Positions 1 to 8,632 of a stretch of 26,158 bases of DNA are shown one piece after another. The notes under the pieces were generated by a model. It was given only the letters and a program-made list of their open reading frames with translations. It did not search any database and had not been told where the DNA came from. Each line of letters starts with the position of its first letter. Position 1 is the first letter of the stretch. Location of the stretch: IMG/VR virus record IMGVR_UViG_3300010885_069969, positions 1-26,158 of that record. One strand, 5' to 3'. Made by a program: the position numbers and the translations under genes. The stretch is from a virus.

Positions 1-1487
1 AAGAAATTTTTCAAAAAGATAATTATTTACTAGATAATACAAATACATCAGGCGTTGAATTACAAAATCTAATTAAAGAATTACTATATAGCACAGCAAA
101 TAATCCTAATAATAAATATTCTATAGTAGATCTTAAATCAGCAGATTTTAATGATGTGACTGGAGACGTATTTTTTACTAATGATGATAATATTATATGT
201 GATAATGGAGAATTAATTTTAGAAAATGATTATATTGAGAAAAAAATTCTTAATAATTTAACCCAAAATGAGATAGATATTATCGTTGAAAGACTATTTG
301 AGGTTTTATTAAAACCTAATATTGATTTAATAGATCAAATTGGAGATGAAACAAAAACACAAACTATTATTAATACTGGAAGCATATCAAATATAGAGTC
401 TCATTATAATAAACTACCAAATGATCCCGTATCTTGTTTTAGTAGTAATCCATCCGGAGACTGCTGGAAAAAAAAGACCAAACAAGCTCTCTCTGATAGA
501 TATTTAGAAAAAAGTAGACTAATGGAGCTTCTGGAAGGATTCTCATCCAAATCTATTGATATTAATAATAATATTATCTATAAAGAAATTTCTGGAAATA
601 CAATCTTACCACAAATCAAACAAAGTTTAGACTATAGTAATTCTCCTGTGCTTACAAAATATAAAGAAATATTTATTAAATATTCTTATCCAGATTATTA
701 TTGGATTAATATTGATCCTAAACAACAATGCTCTCTAGCTCAAGAGGATACTCTAAAAGTGTTTAAAAAAACAATAGTGGAATGTGGTACTATTGGTGGA
801 ACTAGTACTATAATTGATTTAGAGGCAGATCATATCTGTCCGGTAAAAGTGAACTCTAAGACCTTAGCAGATGGTCATTTTAATTTTTCTAATGAAGGAT
901 CAAAGTTTATATATGAAAGACCTACGAGAGATGTTGAGACTTTAAAATTAAAGATTGAGCAAGGAGTGTCTGGGGGAAGACTAAAATGGAAAGATATAGA
1001 TATAGTAAAGACATTTTTTATAAATGCTAATGGTCCCAGGGATACCTTAGTAACATCAACAGAGACTTATGAAATCCCTATAGACGAAACTATTCCTATT
1101 GATGATTATTCTAATATTAAAAATAGAGTTTGTAGTATTTTTAATCTAGATGATGTTGATAGCATTCGGGTTAGATTTAAAAATATTCCCAGAAAATTAA
1201 AAGGGGTTGATCCTATTTATGATAGATATGCTCCTAATAAAGACGGGGATTTAAGTAAAACCTTAGTCCCTTCTCCCGGTGGTCCGGTTAATAATGGAGT
1301 AGCTTATTGGAATTGTGTAGATAAAGAGACATTAAAATTTATAGACCCGCCACCATATTTACAAGTACAAAATGAGATGATATACAGGGCATTTTTTAAT
1401 AGTACTGATTTAATAGAGCACAAAGACATTGTTATGGAGAGCTTATACCCGTGGGAGTGGATACCATATGAATACGACTTCGACTAA
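1..1487 (+). CDS. Large phage protein, 5'-truncated, function unknown (probably structural)
   Basis: The reading frame is open from base 3 to the TAA at 1485-1487 with no stop, so the gene enters from outside the window. A GTG at 156 lies inside this frame, has no good ribosome-binding site, and should not be taken as the start. About 494 residues are visible. They are acidic and Asn/Ile-rich, with no signal peptide or membrane segment that I can see. The C-terminus is aromatic (residues WEWIPYEYDFD). I recognise no enzyme motif. A structural or baseplate role is inferred only from its opposite strand to the replication genes and from the small zinc-ribbon gene that follows, a type often found beside tail genes. 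It overlaps that gene by 20 bases. Confidence 0.7.
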   Translation, partial: EIFQKDNYLLDNTNTSGVELQNLIKELLYSTANNPNNKYSIVDLKSADFNDVTGDVFFTNDDNIICDNGELILENDYIEKKILNNLTQNEIDIIVERLFEVLLKPNIDLIDQIGDETKTQTIINTGSISNIESHYNKLPNDPVSCFSSNPSGDCWKKKTKQALSDRYLEKSRLMELLEGFSSKSIDINNNIIYKEISGNTILPQIKQSLDYSNSPVLTKYKEIFIKYSYPDYYWINIDPKQQCSLAQEDTLKVFKKTIVECGTIGGTSTIIDLEADHICPVKVNSKTLADGHFNFSNEGSKFIYERPTRDVETLKLKIEQGVSGGRLKWKDIDIVKTFFINANGPRDTLVTSTETYEIPIDETIPIDDYSNIKNRVCSIFNLDDVDSIRVRFKNIPRKLKGVDPIYDRYAPNKDGDLSKTLVPSPGGPVNNGVAYWNCVDKETLKFIDPPPYLQVQNEMIYRAFFNSTDLIEHKDIVMESLYPWEWIPYEYDFD

Positions 1488-1875
1488 TCCTTTTTGTGAA
1501 TTTACAACAATAGATAATATTAATTTTGAATGTAAAAATTGTGGATTAAAAATATCTACAATGGAAGGAATCCCCCCGTTCTTGCCCTGTAGAAAACTAT
1601 TATCTAGAACAGAAAATCAGAGCGAGCCTTCTTTTGCAGAAAAGATTATGAACTTTGCCAATGCTACAATAGGACATATCAAAGAGGGAATGCCTCAATG
1701 TACTCAGGAGCAGATCATAGAAAGACACAACATTTGTGTTGGTTGTGAATTTTTTAAAGATGATACTTGTTCTAAATGCGGATGTCCCCTAATCCGCAAC
1801 AAGCAATTCGTAAGCAAATTAGCTTGGGCGGATCAGGAGTGTCCGGTTGGTAAATGGGGCAAATTAGTTAATTAG
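1468..1875 (+). CDS. Small zinc-ribbon protein, DUF6171-like
   Basis: A 135-aa protein with two Cys clusters. The N-terminal one contains CKNCG. The C-terminal one has the pattern CVGCEFFKDDTCSKCGCPL, followed by CPVGKW. This spacing, ending in CPxGKW, matches small zinc-binding phage proteins of the DUF6171 type; the family assignment is from memory of the pattern. A longer frame could begin at TTG 1429, but ATG 1468 has GGGAG about ten bases upstream and is preferred. The start overlaps the preceding gene by 20 bases, suggesting coupled translation. Its stop overlaps, tail to tail, the stop of the convergent minus-strand gene (1868-1875), so there is no intergenic terminator here. The molecular role is unknown. 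Confidence 0.72.
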   Translation: MNTTSTNPFCEFTTIDNINFECKNCGLKISTMEGIPPFLPCRKLLSRTENQSEPSFAEKIMNFANATIGHIKEGMPQCTQEQIIERHNICVGCEFFKDDTCSKCGCPLIRNKQFVSKLAWADQECPVGKWGKLVN

Positions 1876-2197
1876 ACTTACTGTCTTTAACCCACTTGTG
1901 CCATCCACGCTTAGGTAAGTAATTACCCTCATCGTCTTTTCTCTTGGGGAAAAGAGTTCCACCCTTTTTATGCTGACCAAAACCCAAGATGGCCCCACAA
2001 TCATTACATCTTAATTCGTAATAATCATTACCATCAACATTTCTCACCACAAACTTTAAATTTGTACTACCACATTCTCCACACTTTTCTTCCGAAAAGA
2101 TCTCTTGGATCATAGCTAGTTCTTTAAAGATTTCTTTCTGACCAGAACCTTCCAACTCAAACTGCAACTTATCATTAGCCTTATATAAAACTTTCAT
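1868..2197 (-). CDS. Zinc-ribbon protein next to the annealing-protein gene
   Basis: A 109-aa protein with an N-terminal region of about 40 residues and a four-Cys zinc ribbon (CGEC, then CNDC about 27 residues later). A basic/aromatic tail follows, including GFGQHKKGGTLFPKR and GWHKW. An in-frame ATG lies upstream at 2209, but ATG 2197 has GGAAG five bases upstream and starts two bases after the stop of the preceding gene, so 2197 is chosen. It is the last gene of the minus-strand block. Position directly after a putative single-strand annealing protein suggests a helper in recombination or DNA binding. That is context only; no function can be read from the sequence. Confidence 0.7.
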   Translation of the reverse strand: MKVLYKANDKLQFELEGSGQKEIFKELAMIQEIFSEEKCGECGSTNLKFVVRNVDGNDYYELRCNDCGAILGFGQHKKGGTLFPKRKDDEGNYLPKRGWHKWVKDSKSN

Positions 2198-2199
2198 AA

Positions 2200-2925
2200 T
2201 TACTTCCATTCGCTAGAGTAACCCAATAAATCGGGCGAAATTGTATCCATACTCCGTTGATGTTCGGTTAAAAGTCTAATTATTTTTATGGCATCAGTAT
2301 GCTGTAATTCATAAATATTCTTAGAATCTAATCCTTCATCATTTAGTAGTTGGACTACATTTATATTAAGTCTTTTTGCTACTGTGTCAATAAAATTAAT
2401 CTGATTATTGCTGATTTTTGAGACCGTATGTTCATCAGGATGATCTTCTACAGCGGAGGTTATTTCTTCTGCTGCAACAACTTTCCGTAGCTTTAATGCT
2501 CGTCTCAAAGCTCGTCCTTCTGCCCGTGTTTCTGCAACAGCCACAGGATGGTTCCTATAGACCTTGTCGCAGTTGCCCCAGTATACGTCTGCGGCCCCAG
2601 AAACGCTCCTAGAGACGTAATTTAAATCCGATCCTCTCGCAGCATCCTTGTTTAAAATATAGGTCAAGGAATGGACCACAGTGGCTCGTTTCTCATTATC
2701 TATAGAAGGAGACTGAATCACATTACTGATAGAACTAATTAGACTACAATTTAATGTCCTTTCAAATATTCTTCTTAAACCATCAGTAGTAGGATTACCG
2801 CTAATTTTTTCATCATCGCTTAATAAACTTAATACATGATCAGTCCACTCTAAATCATTAGGTGTAACATCTTTCTTATTCTCTTCAGTAATCACAACAT
2901 CCTCTTTTTTGTTTTTAGCCATCAT
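2200..2925 (-). CDS. Putative single-strand annealing protein (Rad52/ERF-like)
   Basis: A 241-aa protein. The centre carries the motif AETRAEGRALRRAL (about residues 130-143). The pattern AETRAxGRAL recurs in phage annealing proteins of the Rad52/Sak/ERF group. The C-terminal 60 residues (NNQINFIDTVAKRLNI, then a Leu-rich helical stretch) resemble the small helical domain often attached to such proteins. The N-terminal 30 residues are charged and probably flexible. If correct, it would anneal complementary single strands during phage recombination and replication, alongside the RecA-like protein and SSB encoded upstream. The start ATG 2925 has GAGGA nine bases upstream; a second ATG follows directly. 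The assignment rests on motif resemblance only; a profile search could change it. Confidence 0.55.
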   Translation of the reverse strand: MMAKNKKEDVVITEENKKDVTPNDLEWTDHVLSLLSDDEKISGNPTTDGLRRIFERTLNCSLISSISNVIQSPSIDNEKRATVVHSLTYILNKDAARGSDLNYVSRSVSGAADVYWGNCDKVYRNHPVAVAETRAEGRALRRALKLRKVVAAEEITSAVEDHPDEHTVSKISNNQINFIDTVAKRLNINVVQLLNDEGLDSKNIYELQHTDAIKIIRLLTEHQRSMDTISPDLLGYSSEWK

Positions 2926-2930
2926 AATTA

Positions 2931-3728
2931 TTAGTCCTCTATTTGAAACTTATTAAGTTTAGATCCTGATAGTATATCGTCTAAAACAGCCTTTAACTTG
3001 CTATACAACAAATTACCGCGAGCTTTAGAAAAGTCCTTTAACTGCTTTATTCTTATTAACTTCCATCCTCGCCCCAAAATCAATCCTTCTTTTTTCTGAT
3101 CATATGAGATATTTTTATTTAATGAATCTTCTCCCCATACTGGAAGAAAATGAGAAGGTCCGTCAATTTCAATAGCTGTATTCATCTTAGGTAGGAAAAT
3201 GTCAATTTGCAACCTTGTTGTTACTAGTCCTTGCTCTTTATGAAATTCTACAACAAATCCATCTTTTAGCAGATTGGATAGTATAAATTTTTCTAATTTT
3301 GACCCTAGTTTACTACTAACCCTAACGGCGGTATTAGCGGCCCGCTGCATATTTGCTTTATCATCAACATTCATCTTTTCCCAATTTTCTTTACATTTGG
3401 TTTTTCTAGCTTCTAACACAGAATCATCTAAATTTTCCCAAGACTGAAGAACTCCATTACCAATCTTATTCTTAATATCTTCTGATCTTTCTGTCCCCTT
3501 TGTAGGATGCTTATGTTTTCCTGTTAATAGGGCATTTTTTTGAGCTTCAGATTTATCACGAATTTCTATACCAAGTTTTATAGCGTCTCTTCTCACTTTA
3601 TTAGCATAAGTCCCGCAAGATAAAGCTATATCTGCAAAACTTTTTTGCTTTTCATGGTATTCTTTTTGGATCAAGTCCAACTTTTGTTCTTTAGATAGTT
3701 TATCATAAACTGTGTTTGAGCTTTTCAT
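2931..3728 (-). CDS. Free-standing Vsr-like (EDxHD) homing endonuclease
   Basis: A 265-aa protein. Residues about 15-55 look like a helix-turn-helix (KSFADIALSCGTYANKVRRD). Residues about 68-90 resemble a NUMOD3-type DNA-binding repeat (TGKHKHPTKGTERSEDIKNK). The C-terminal half has the order of acidic residues and His seen in EDxHD nucleases of the I-Bth0305I type, with a PD-(D/E)XK/Vsr fold: Glu in SKLEKF, Asp in QIDIF, EIDGPSH, Asp in SYDQKK, then a GWKLIRI strand. No intron or intein is visible around it, so it is probably free-standing. It overlaps the upstream gene by 26 bases, with AAGG seven bases before its ATG. It likely cuts a related phage locus lacking it. Confidence 0.7.
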   Translation of the reverse strand: MKSSNTVYDKLSKEQKLDLIQKEYHEKQKSFADIALSCGTYANKVRRDAIKLGIEIRDKSEAQKNALLTGKHKHPTKGTERSEDIKNKIGNGVLQSWENLDDSVLEARKTKCKENWEKMNVDDKANMQRAANTAVRVSSKLGSKLEKFILSNLLKDGFVVEFHKEQGLVTTRLQIDIFLPKMNTAIEIDGPSHFLPVWGEDSLNKNISYDQKKEGLILGRGWKLIRIKQLKDFSKARGNLLYSKLKAVLDDILSGSKLNKFQIED

Positions 3729-4164
3729 AATCGAACCTTTCTGTTACACATAAGGGTTTTTTCCAACACTTACTATATATTTGGTCTATTTCTTCATTTT
3801 TAGCTATAATTTGTAAAAACTCATTATTTAATAACTTATGCCAATCAAAATAATTGGTTTCTTTAGATATGGTCCAAGGAATATCTTGGGCATATAGATA
3901 CTTAGTTGCTACGTTGGGAAAAGATTTTGTTAGTAATAAAGAAACCATATCAAAAATAAATAAATCCCCATAGAAAAACTTCGCTTGACTAAGATGTAAA
4001 ATAGGAATATTGAACGTATTAATCTTTTCAGAATAACTATTAAAAATTACTATTTGATTGGAAGGATTATCATAAATACAAGATTGTATAGCTGTTAATA
4101 TATCATCATATATCTGATTATTAAACATCTTAATCAAAACAAAACCGATATCTTTATTTTTCAT
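3703..4164 (-). CDS. Unknown protein of the glycosyltransferase-like block
   Basis: A 153-aa protein, AT-rich in coding and rich in Asn, Ile, Phe and Tyr like its neighbours. I recognise no catalytic motif. The pattern of short hydrophobic strands (IGFVLI, QIVIFNSY, IPILHL, DLFIFDM) would fit one Rossmann-like half of a GT-B fold. This is a guess from strand spacing. Its ATG overlaps the stop of the preceding gene in an ATGA (4161-4164). Its 3' end runs 26 bases into the endonuclease gene, so it may have been disturbed or shortened when that gene arrived. Function unknown. Confidence 0.55.
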   Translation of the reverse strand: MKNKDIGFVLIKMFNNQIYDDILTAIQSCIYDNPSNQIVIFNSYSEKINTFNIPILHLSQAKFFYGDLFIFDMVSLLLTKSFPNVATKYLYAQDIPWTISKETNYFDWHKLLNNEFLQIIAKNEEIDQIYSKCWKKPLCVTERFDYEKLKHSL

Positions 4165-4913
4165 AGAATAATTTCTTCCATAAACTTAGAATATGTTGTA
4201 TAATTATCATCCGTAGAATTATCGTGGTGATGAAATAGTGACCTTAATTGTTTAGGGCCAGAATTAGCTAAATCCCCCAATTCATCAATACTCCATACAG
4301 AACATCCGCATTTTTTAGCCTCTTGAACATACTCTCCATCTAAACTAAGATAGTTCTTTGACATATTTAGAATCATAGATTTATCTAGTTCTGATAATAG
4401 TCCTAGGTTTTGAGGATGATTTATATTTATGTTATTAAATAGTTTAATAGGAAGATTATTACTATTTGGCAACAGGTATTTAGCTAAGTTTTCTGGTATA
4501 GAATTAAAATTATCCATAAAACATACTATATCATTATTCTTAATTAGATTTTTATCATTAAACAGCTGATCATTATATAGTTTAGGTAGCAGTATGGCAT
4601 TATTTATCTTTTTATCCGAAGATTCTACCAATTGTTTTGCGGCGATATGGTAGTCTTCTATGATTTGTAAATTAACTTGCTTATCGTGATAAATAAAAAT
4701 TTTAACATCTTGGAAAAACTCTGAGGTAAATTGTAGAATTTCTGGAGAAAGCAAGCTCTCCATAAAAATAGCATGGGTAAATTTCCATCCATAAAATATC
4801 TTGTATAGATTTCCATTGATTGGTTCGCACAATATGGAAAAATCATCAGACTTTAGAGTTTTGAGATTATTAACAAATTTATTATTACAAGATTGTATTA
4901 GTATGTTTTTCAT
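4161..4913 (-). CDS. Unknown protein of the glycosyltransferase-like block
   Basis: A 250-aa protein with alternating hydrophobic strands (MKNILIQSC, FTHAIFMESL, VKIFIYHD, NDIVCFMDN) that would suit a GT-B-like or other Rossmann-like fold. No confident catalytic or nucleotide-binding motif is visible. Near the C-terminus there is a His run (LFHHHDNS). Its ATG shares ATGA with the stop of the preceding nucleotidyltransferase-like gene (4910-4913), so the two are probably translationally coupled. Its location inside an uninterrupted run of sugar-related ORFs is the only reason to suggest a role in glycan or nucleotide-sugar chemistry. Confidence 0.55.
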   Translation of the reverse strand: MKNILIQSCNNKFVNNLKTLKSDDFSILCEPINGNLYKIFYGWKFTHAIFMESLLSPEILQFTSEFFQDVKIFIYHDKQVNLQIIEDYHIAAKQLVESSDKKINNAILLPKLYNDQLFNDKNLIKNNDIVCFMDNFNSIPENLAKYLLPNSNNLPIKLFNNININHPQNLGLLSELDKSMILNMSKNYLSLDGEYVQEAKKCGCSVWSIDELGDLANSGPKQLRSLFHHHDNSTDDNYTTYSKFMEEIIL

Positions 4914-5593
4914 ATGAATGTTTTTGTTTTTGTGAGATCCTTTATGCTAGACACTTTCATTATAGTTTTTTTGGGGAGATAGACTTTATCAAAAATAATA
5001 CTGTTTTCTATTAAAATATTTACTATTTCAAAAATATACATCTGATCTAGGTTTCTTTTTTTATTATAATCTTTAATCGTATCTATGGCTTGCTTATTTA
5101 AAAACACACACTCTGACCATGCTTGAGGAAGATCATAAAATAAATATTCAGTTTTATTAGTATTATTACAGCCTATATCAAAATTATTTTTGGGTTTATC
5201 TAATAAATATATTTTAGAATTATTCTTAAGAGTTGATGATGTTATTGAGGGGCTGTTGAAAATTATTCCACTATTTATAATTAACAAATTATCATCAAGA
5301 TTATTGTTTTCTAAATATAAATTTAATGACCTACCCTGATTAGTATTCTCAAATTGTTCATTATGACTGATTTTGATTTTACTATATTTTTTTTGATCTA
5401 AAACTTTATCAATATTTTCTTTATCGAATCCTGTTGCTATAGTAATACTAATGTTTCTATTGATTAGTTTTAATTGTTGAATTTGATGTTCTAGTATGAT
5501 AGACGAATTCTTAAGTTTTAATAAAGACTTAGAACCAATAGATTTCATCCCTTTAGTAATTTCAGGGATAATGATTATTGCATTAATCTTCAT
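4910..5593 (-). CDS. Sugar nucleotidyltransferase-like protein (degenerate)
   Basis: A 227-aa protein whose N-terminal layout resembles sugar-1-phosphate nucleotidyltransferases. It has a hydrophobic strand (NAIIIIPEIT), then IGSKSLLKL in place of the usual KPLLPI segment. A helix with ILEHQIQQL and a strand ISITIATGF follow. The usual glycine-rich GGxGTRL nucleotide-binding loop is not clear (ITKGMKSIGSKS stands in its place), so activity is uncertain. If active, it would make or modify an NDP-sugar for the neighbouring glycosyltransferase-like proteins. It overlaps the upstream gene by 11 bases and the downstream gene by four. Confidence 0.5.
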   Translation of the reverse strand: MKINAIIIIPEITKGMKSIGSKSLLKLKNSSIILEHQIQQLKLINRNISITIATGFDKENIDKVLDQKKYSKIKISHNEQFENTNQGRSLNLYLENNNLDDNLLIINSGIIFNSPSITSSTLKNNSKIYLLDKPKNNFDIGCNNTNKTEYLFYDLPQAWSECVFLNKQAIDTIKDYNKKRNLDQMYIFEIVNILIENSIIFDKVYLPKKTIMKVSSIKDLTKTKTFI

Positions 5594-6347
5594 AATACAT
5601 TACATGATCTGGGTTTAAGTCTATTAATTCTTGTAAGGCTAAATCTAATGTTTTTTTTATGCTTTCTTTAATGCTCTTATAGTTAGTAAAAGTCATAAAT
5701 AGCCCATTATAGTTATCTTTATTTTTATTAAACTTTAGAAAGCCACAAGAAGGCTGCAATACATGTACTATATAGTTTATATTATTTATAGAGTCTTTTT
5801 CTATCATTTCAACAATATTTTCTGGAGTACTTATCCAGAAAAAATCTGTATTATTAGCGTTAGAGTTAGTATCAAATATAACTTCTAGCATATCATTTTT
5901 ATCAATATTTTCTAGAAAATTATGAACCTTCCACTTTATGGATTTTTCTAAATTTTCTCCTATTGTATCTATTATATTTTTAGAATCATTATTATTGTAA
6001 AATATAAAAGAAATAAAATTAGGAAGAATACTAAGAGAATTTATGTTTTCGCAACATTCTTTAACTGAAGACGAACTATTAGTAAAATCTATAACTAAAT
6101 AATAGTTTAATAATTTTTTATTTAAGATATAGCTTTTAATATCTATCTTATGAAACTCATCATAATATTTAAAATAGGTTTCTTTTGATAAGCCATATTT
6201 ACAAGCATAGTTATTAATATAGTTATAATTTTCTTTGACAGTAATGCTCTTGCTGTCTTTTATACTGTCTATAATTTTCATAGAGCATGACTCTTCAGAA
6301 TCTGCCGATTCGGCAAACATACAATTTTTACAATATGTATTATCCAT
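5583..6347 (-). CDS. Protein with N-terminal Cys cluster, sugar-block neighbour
   Basis: A 254-aa protein. The first 50 residues contain CKNCMFA, a Cys about 14 residues later and ACKYGLS after that. This four-Cys layout may bind zinc or another metal. The rest is AT-rich and Asn/Ile/Ser-rich, with strands such as YYLVIDFTNSS and FISFIFYNNND. I recognise no enzyme family; a GT-A-like core is possible but not shown. It overlaps its upstream neighbour by one base (TAATG) and its downstream neighbour by 11. Function unknown; it is placed with the glycan-modification block by position. Confidence 0.5.
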   Translation of the reverse strand: MDNTYCKNCMFAESADSEESCSMKIIDSIKDSKSITVKENYNYINNYACKYGLSKETYFKYYDEFHKIDIKSYILNKKLLNYYLVIDFTNSSSSVKECCENINSLSILPNFISFIFYNNNDSKNIIDTIGENLEKSIKWKVHNFLENIDKNDMLEVIFDTNSNANNTDFFWISTPENIVEMIEKDSINNINYIVHVLQPSCGFLKFNKNKDNYNGLFMTFTNYKSIKESIKKTLDLALQELIDLNPDHVMYYED

Positions 6348-6760
6348 TATTTAATTCTCTCTAAGATAACAACATAATAATCTTCTTCTTTATCAAGCTT
6401 AACAAAAGCAAAATTCTCATTATCCATAAGAGAATATAGTAGATTTAATGACATAATAGATTTTTTATTTTGGATTAAAGAAAATAAAGTAGCGTCATCT
6501 ATAATATTATTAATATATTTTTTAGAAGCCTCTTTAAAATCTAGAAATCTAATAATAACTTTTCCTTGGGGTCTAATCTTATTATAAATTTCTGCGAAAT
6601 ACTTTTTAAGATCATCAGACTTAATATATTCTGGAATAAAAAAGTAAAGATGATCAACAGAATAATTAACTATTTTTTGTAGATTGTTTATATTAATATT
6701 ATCAATATTTTTAATCATATCTTGTTTACTATCGCAATATAAATTAACGCTTCTGTTCAT
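6347..6760 (-). CDS. Truncated SAM-methyltransferase-like protein
   Basis: A 137-aa protein resembling the second half of a class I SAM-dependent methyltransferase. LYFFIPEYI stands at the position of the usual motif after the SAM pocket. YNKIRPQGKVIIRFLDF matches the common RVLKPGGKLIIRVPDF segment found in methyltransferases of glycan clusters. The SAM-binding glycine motif (GxGxG) is absent and the protein is far shorter than the usual 200-250 aa. It is therefore either a degenerate relic, a partner subunit, or no longer catalytic. It begins at ATGA (6757-6760) shared with the stop of the previous gene. Confidence 0.5.
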   Translation of the reverse strand: MNRSVNLYCDSKQDMIKNIDNININNLQKIVNYSVDHLYFFIPEYIKSDDLKKYFAEIYNKIRPQGKVIIRFLDFKEASKKYINNIIDDATLFSLIQNKKSIMSLNLLYSLMDNENFAFVKLDKEEDYYVVILERIK

Positions 6761-7614
6761 AGTATAAAAGGCTCCATTTTAATATGGGAAAATGACTTTT
6801 TTAAATTAATGGAAAATTCATCAAAAGAATATTTATCAGATAGATTCTTTGAGTTATTTAGATCTAAAATTTTATTATCAAAAAGGTTTATTTTTTGTCT
6901 GATGATATTGTCTATATTTTCAAAAGTATTAATTTTAGTATAATTTGTTTCTTCTAATACCGAAGATCCAATAGTTTCACATCCACAATAAAGAGAAAAT
7001 AAATTATTAATTTGAGAATCTATATCTATACATACTTTAAAGCCTCCGATAATATTAGCTAAGTTTTCTAAAGAATATGTTTCTAAATTCTCTAATAATG
7101 CAGAATCGTTAAATACTCTATTTAAATTTTGAAAAAGAGAAGAGATTTGGGGATTCTTTTTTGAGTTTAATACTACTAATGATTTTTTATGTGGGGAATT
7201 TTTGAATTCTATTTTTGGTAAACCATATTTTATTTGAGTTGACAATTCTGGTATTTTCCAGTGGTTGTACAAATCTTCGGACATCATGATTTTATACGTA
7301 TTTTTTAATGCGCTCTGTAATATAAACTTATCTTCTTTTTTGAAATTAGAGTCTATATAATTATGAAAAAATACAACACCATTTAGTTGAAGATTCTTTA
7401 TCTTGTCTATTGAATTAGAATAGTCTAAATAATTATTAGAAGAGCATAAATGATAAATATTATTAAATAATAGTTCATCATTAGAATCTATAATTTTTAT
7501 ACCTTCAACTCTTTTTATAATATGATCAAAAATAGTATTAGAATTTTGATATAAAATATTAATATCAGAATCTATTACTTTACTTATAGCATTTGTTGTT
7601 AAGAAACTATACAT
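6757..7614 (-). CDS. GT-B-like glycosyltransferase relative (weak)
   Basis: A 285-aa protein, AT-rich in coding. The order of strands (GVVFFHNYI, IKYGLPKIEF, KSLVVLNSKKNP, IGGFKVCIDI) and the stretch LYCGCETIGSS near residue 205 resemble the C-terminal half of GT-B glycosyltransferases. In such enzymes a Glu- and Gly-containing loop contacts the nucleotide sugar. The classical EX7E motif is not clear. The start ATG overlaps the preceding stop within ATGTATAG (7607-7614). Family membership is inferred by context and general pattern. Confidence 0.5.
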   Translation of the reverse strand: MYSFLTTNAISKVIDSDINILYQNSNTIFDHIIKRVEGIKIIDSNDELLFNNIYHLCSSNNYLDYSNSIDKIKNLQLNGVVFFHNYIDSNFKKEDKFILQSALKNTYKIMMSEDLYNHWKIPELSTQIKYGLPKIEFKNSPHKKSLVVLNSKKNPQISSLFQNLNRVFNDSALLENLETYSLENLANIIGGFKVCIDIDSQINNLFSLYCGCETIGSSVLEETNYTKINTFENIDNIIRQKINLFDNKILDLNNSKNLSDKYSFDEFSINLKKSFSHIKMEPFIL

Positions 7615-8632
7615 ATTGTTCTAGTAGTGTTTTAAAGGATGGTGTGGGAGTAGTATTCCAGCTGGAATTACTTGGTTTCGATTTAATTTTTTGATCTAAC
7701 TCATTTGATAGTTTAGATTTCATTTGTTCAATCAAACTATTCTGTAATACATAATAGAATTTTTCTGAATTATAGGTATTATTATTAATGTAAGTATCAA
7801 ATGTTTTAACATCAAATAATGAGATAGATTTATTTTGACAAAATTCACAGTATTGTTCATTTAGATTAGAAAGAACACTTTTATTTAAATTCAAAAATAT
7901 ATCACAGGAACGATGGGCAACAATAAGATCTTGATTATTTTTAGGAGCTTGTATAATAAGTGTTTTTAATAGATTTATTTGGATCTTTAATGAAGCCAAT
8001 ATATTTTGAATATATTCTTGAATATTTTTTTCATCAAAATTATTTAGAAATAAAACTAAACAAATGTCGTCTCTATCAATATATGAAAGATAAAAAGATT
8101 CTAATATATTATGGACTAAATCTTTATTTTCTCTATAGTCCCCGATAAAATATAGTTTTTTTAATGGAGCATAAACTCCAGTATTATACTTTGCGTCTTT
8201 GAGGCTTTGTAATTCTTCATAGTTTATGTCGTGTTTAAATAATATTACTTTATTAGTGAGATAATCTGACAAAGAGGTTCTGATTTTAAGCTCATTTATT
8301 TTTGAATCAACTAAAATAGTATCAAACTTATTAAGTTTATCTGCTTCTATATCTGATATCGGAGTATCTGACATAATAGGGATAAGAATATTTTTAACCT
8401 TAGTATTTACTGAACAATGACTAATAGGTAGATGTTGAATAATAATATCATAAGAGCTATAAATACTTGACTCATTTTGAGTTTTTGCAGAACTATCTAT
8501 GTCTGTGGGGTTTATATAGATACATCTACTGGTTACTTTATGACTAGATGAAGATAGAGCTTCTAAATATTTTTTAGAACATATGCCTAGTTCATCATTT
8601 TGTCTATAGGGGCCTAAATATAAGATATTCAC
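7607..8632 (-). CDS. GT4/GT-B-like glycosyltransferase relative
   Basis: A 341-aa protein starting MNILYLGPYRQNDELGICSKKYLEAL, which matches the first strand and helix of GT-B (group 1) glycosyltransferases. Further strands (YDIIIQHLP, KLYFIGDYRENKD, DICLVLFLNN) fit the fold; FIGDYRENKD sits where GT4 enzymes have the first motif of the second domain. No clear EX7E motif is seen, so it may be diverged. The start is GTG 8632, which forms GTGA with the preceding stop, and GAAGG lies ten bases upstream. It is coupled to the large glycosyltransferase gene before it. Substrate unknown. Confidence 0.55.
   Translation of the reverse strand: MNILYLGPYRQNDELGICSKKYLEALSSSSHKVTSRCIYINPTDIDSSAKTQNESSIYSSYDIIIQHLPISHCSVNTKVKNILIPIMSDTPISDIEADKLNKFDTILVDSKINELKIRTSLSDYLTNKVILFKHDINYEELQSLKDAKYNTGVYAPLKKLYFIGDYRENKDLVHNILESFYLSYIDRDDICLVLFLNNFDEKNIQEYIQNILASLKIQINLLKTLIIQAPKNNQDLIVAHRSCDIFLNLNKSVLSNLNEQYCEFCQNKSISLFDVKTFDTYINNNTYNSEKFYYVLQNSLIEQMKSKLSNELDQKIKSKPSNSSWNTTPTPSFKTLLEQYV

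Noticed and set aside
1429-1467. TTG start for the DUF6171-like gene
   Set aside because: ATG 1468 has a good GGGAG and a short overlap; the extra residues show no family likeness.
156-1487. A GTG start at 156 for the first gene
   Set aside because: The frame is open upstream to base 3 and no ribosome-binding site is seen; the gene is truncated by the window edge.
4658-4846. Minus-strand 62-aa ORF
   Set aside because: Lies inside the 250-aa gene in another frame with no separate start signals.
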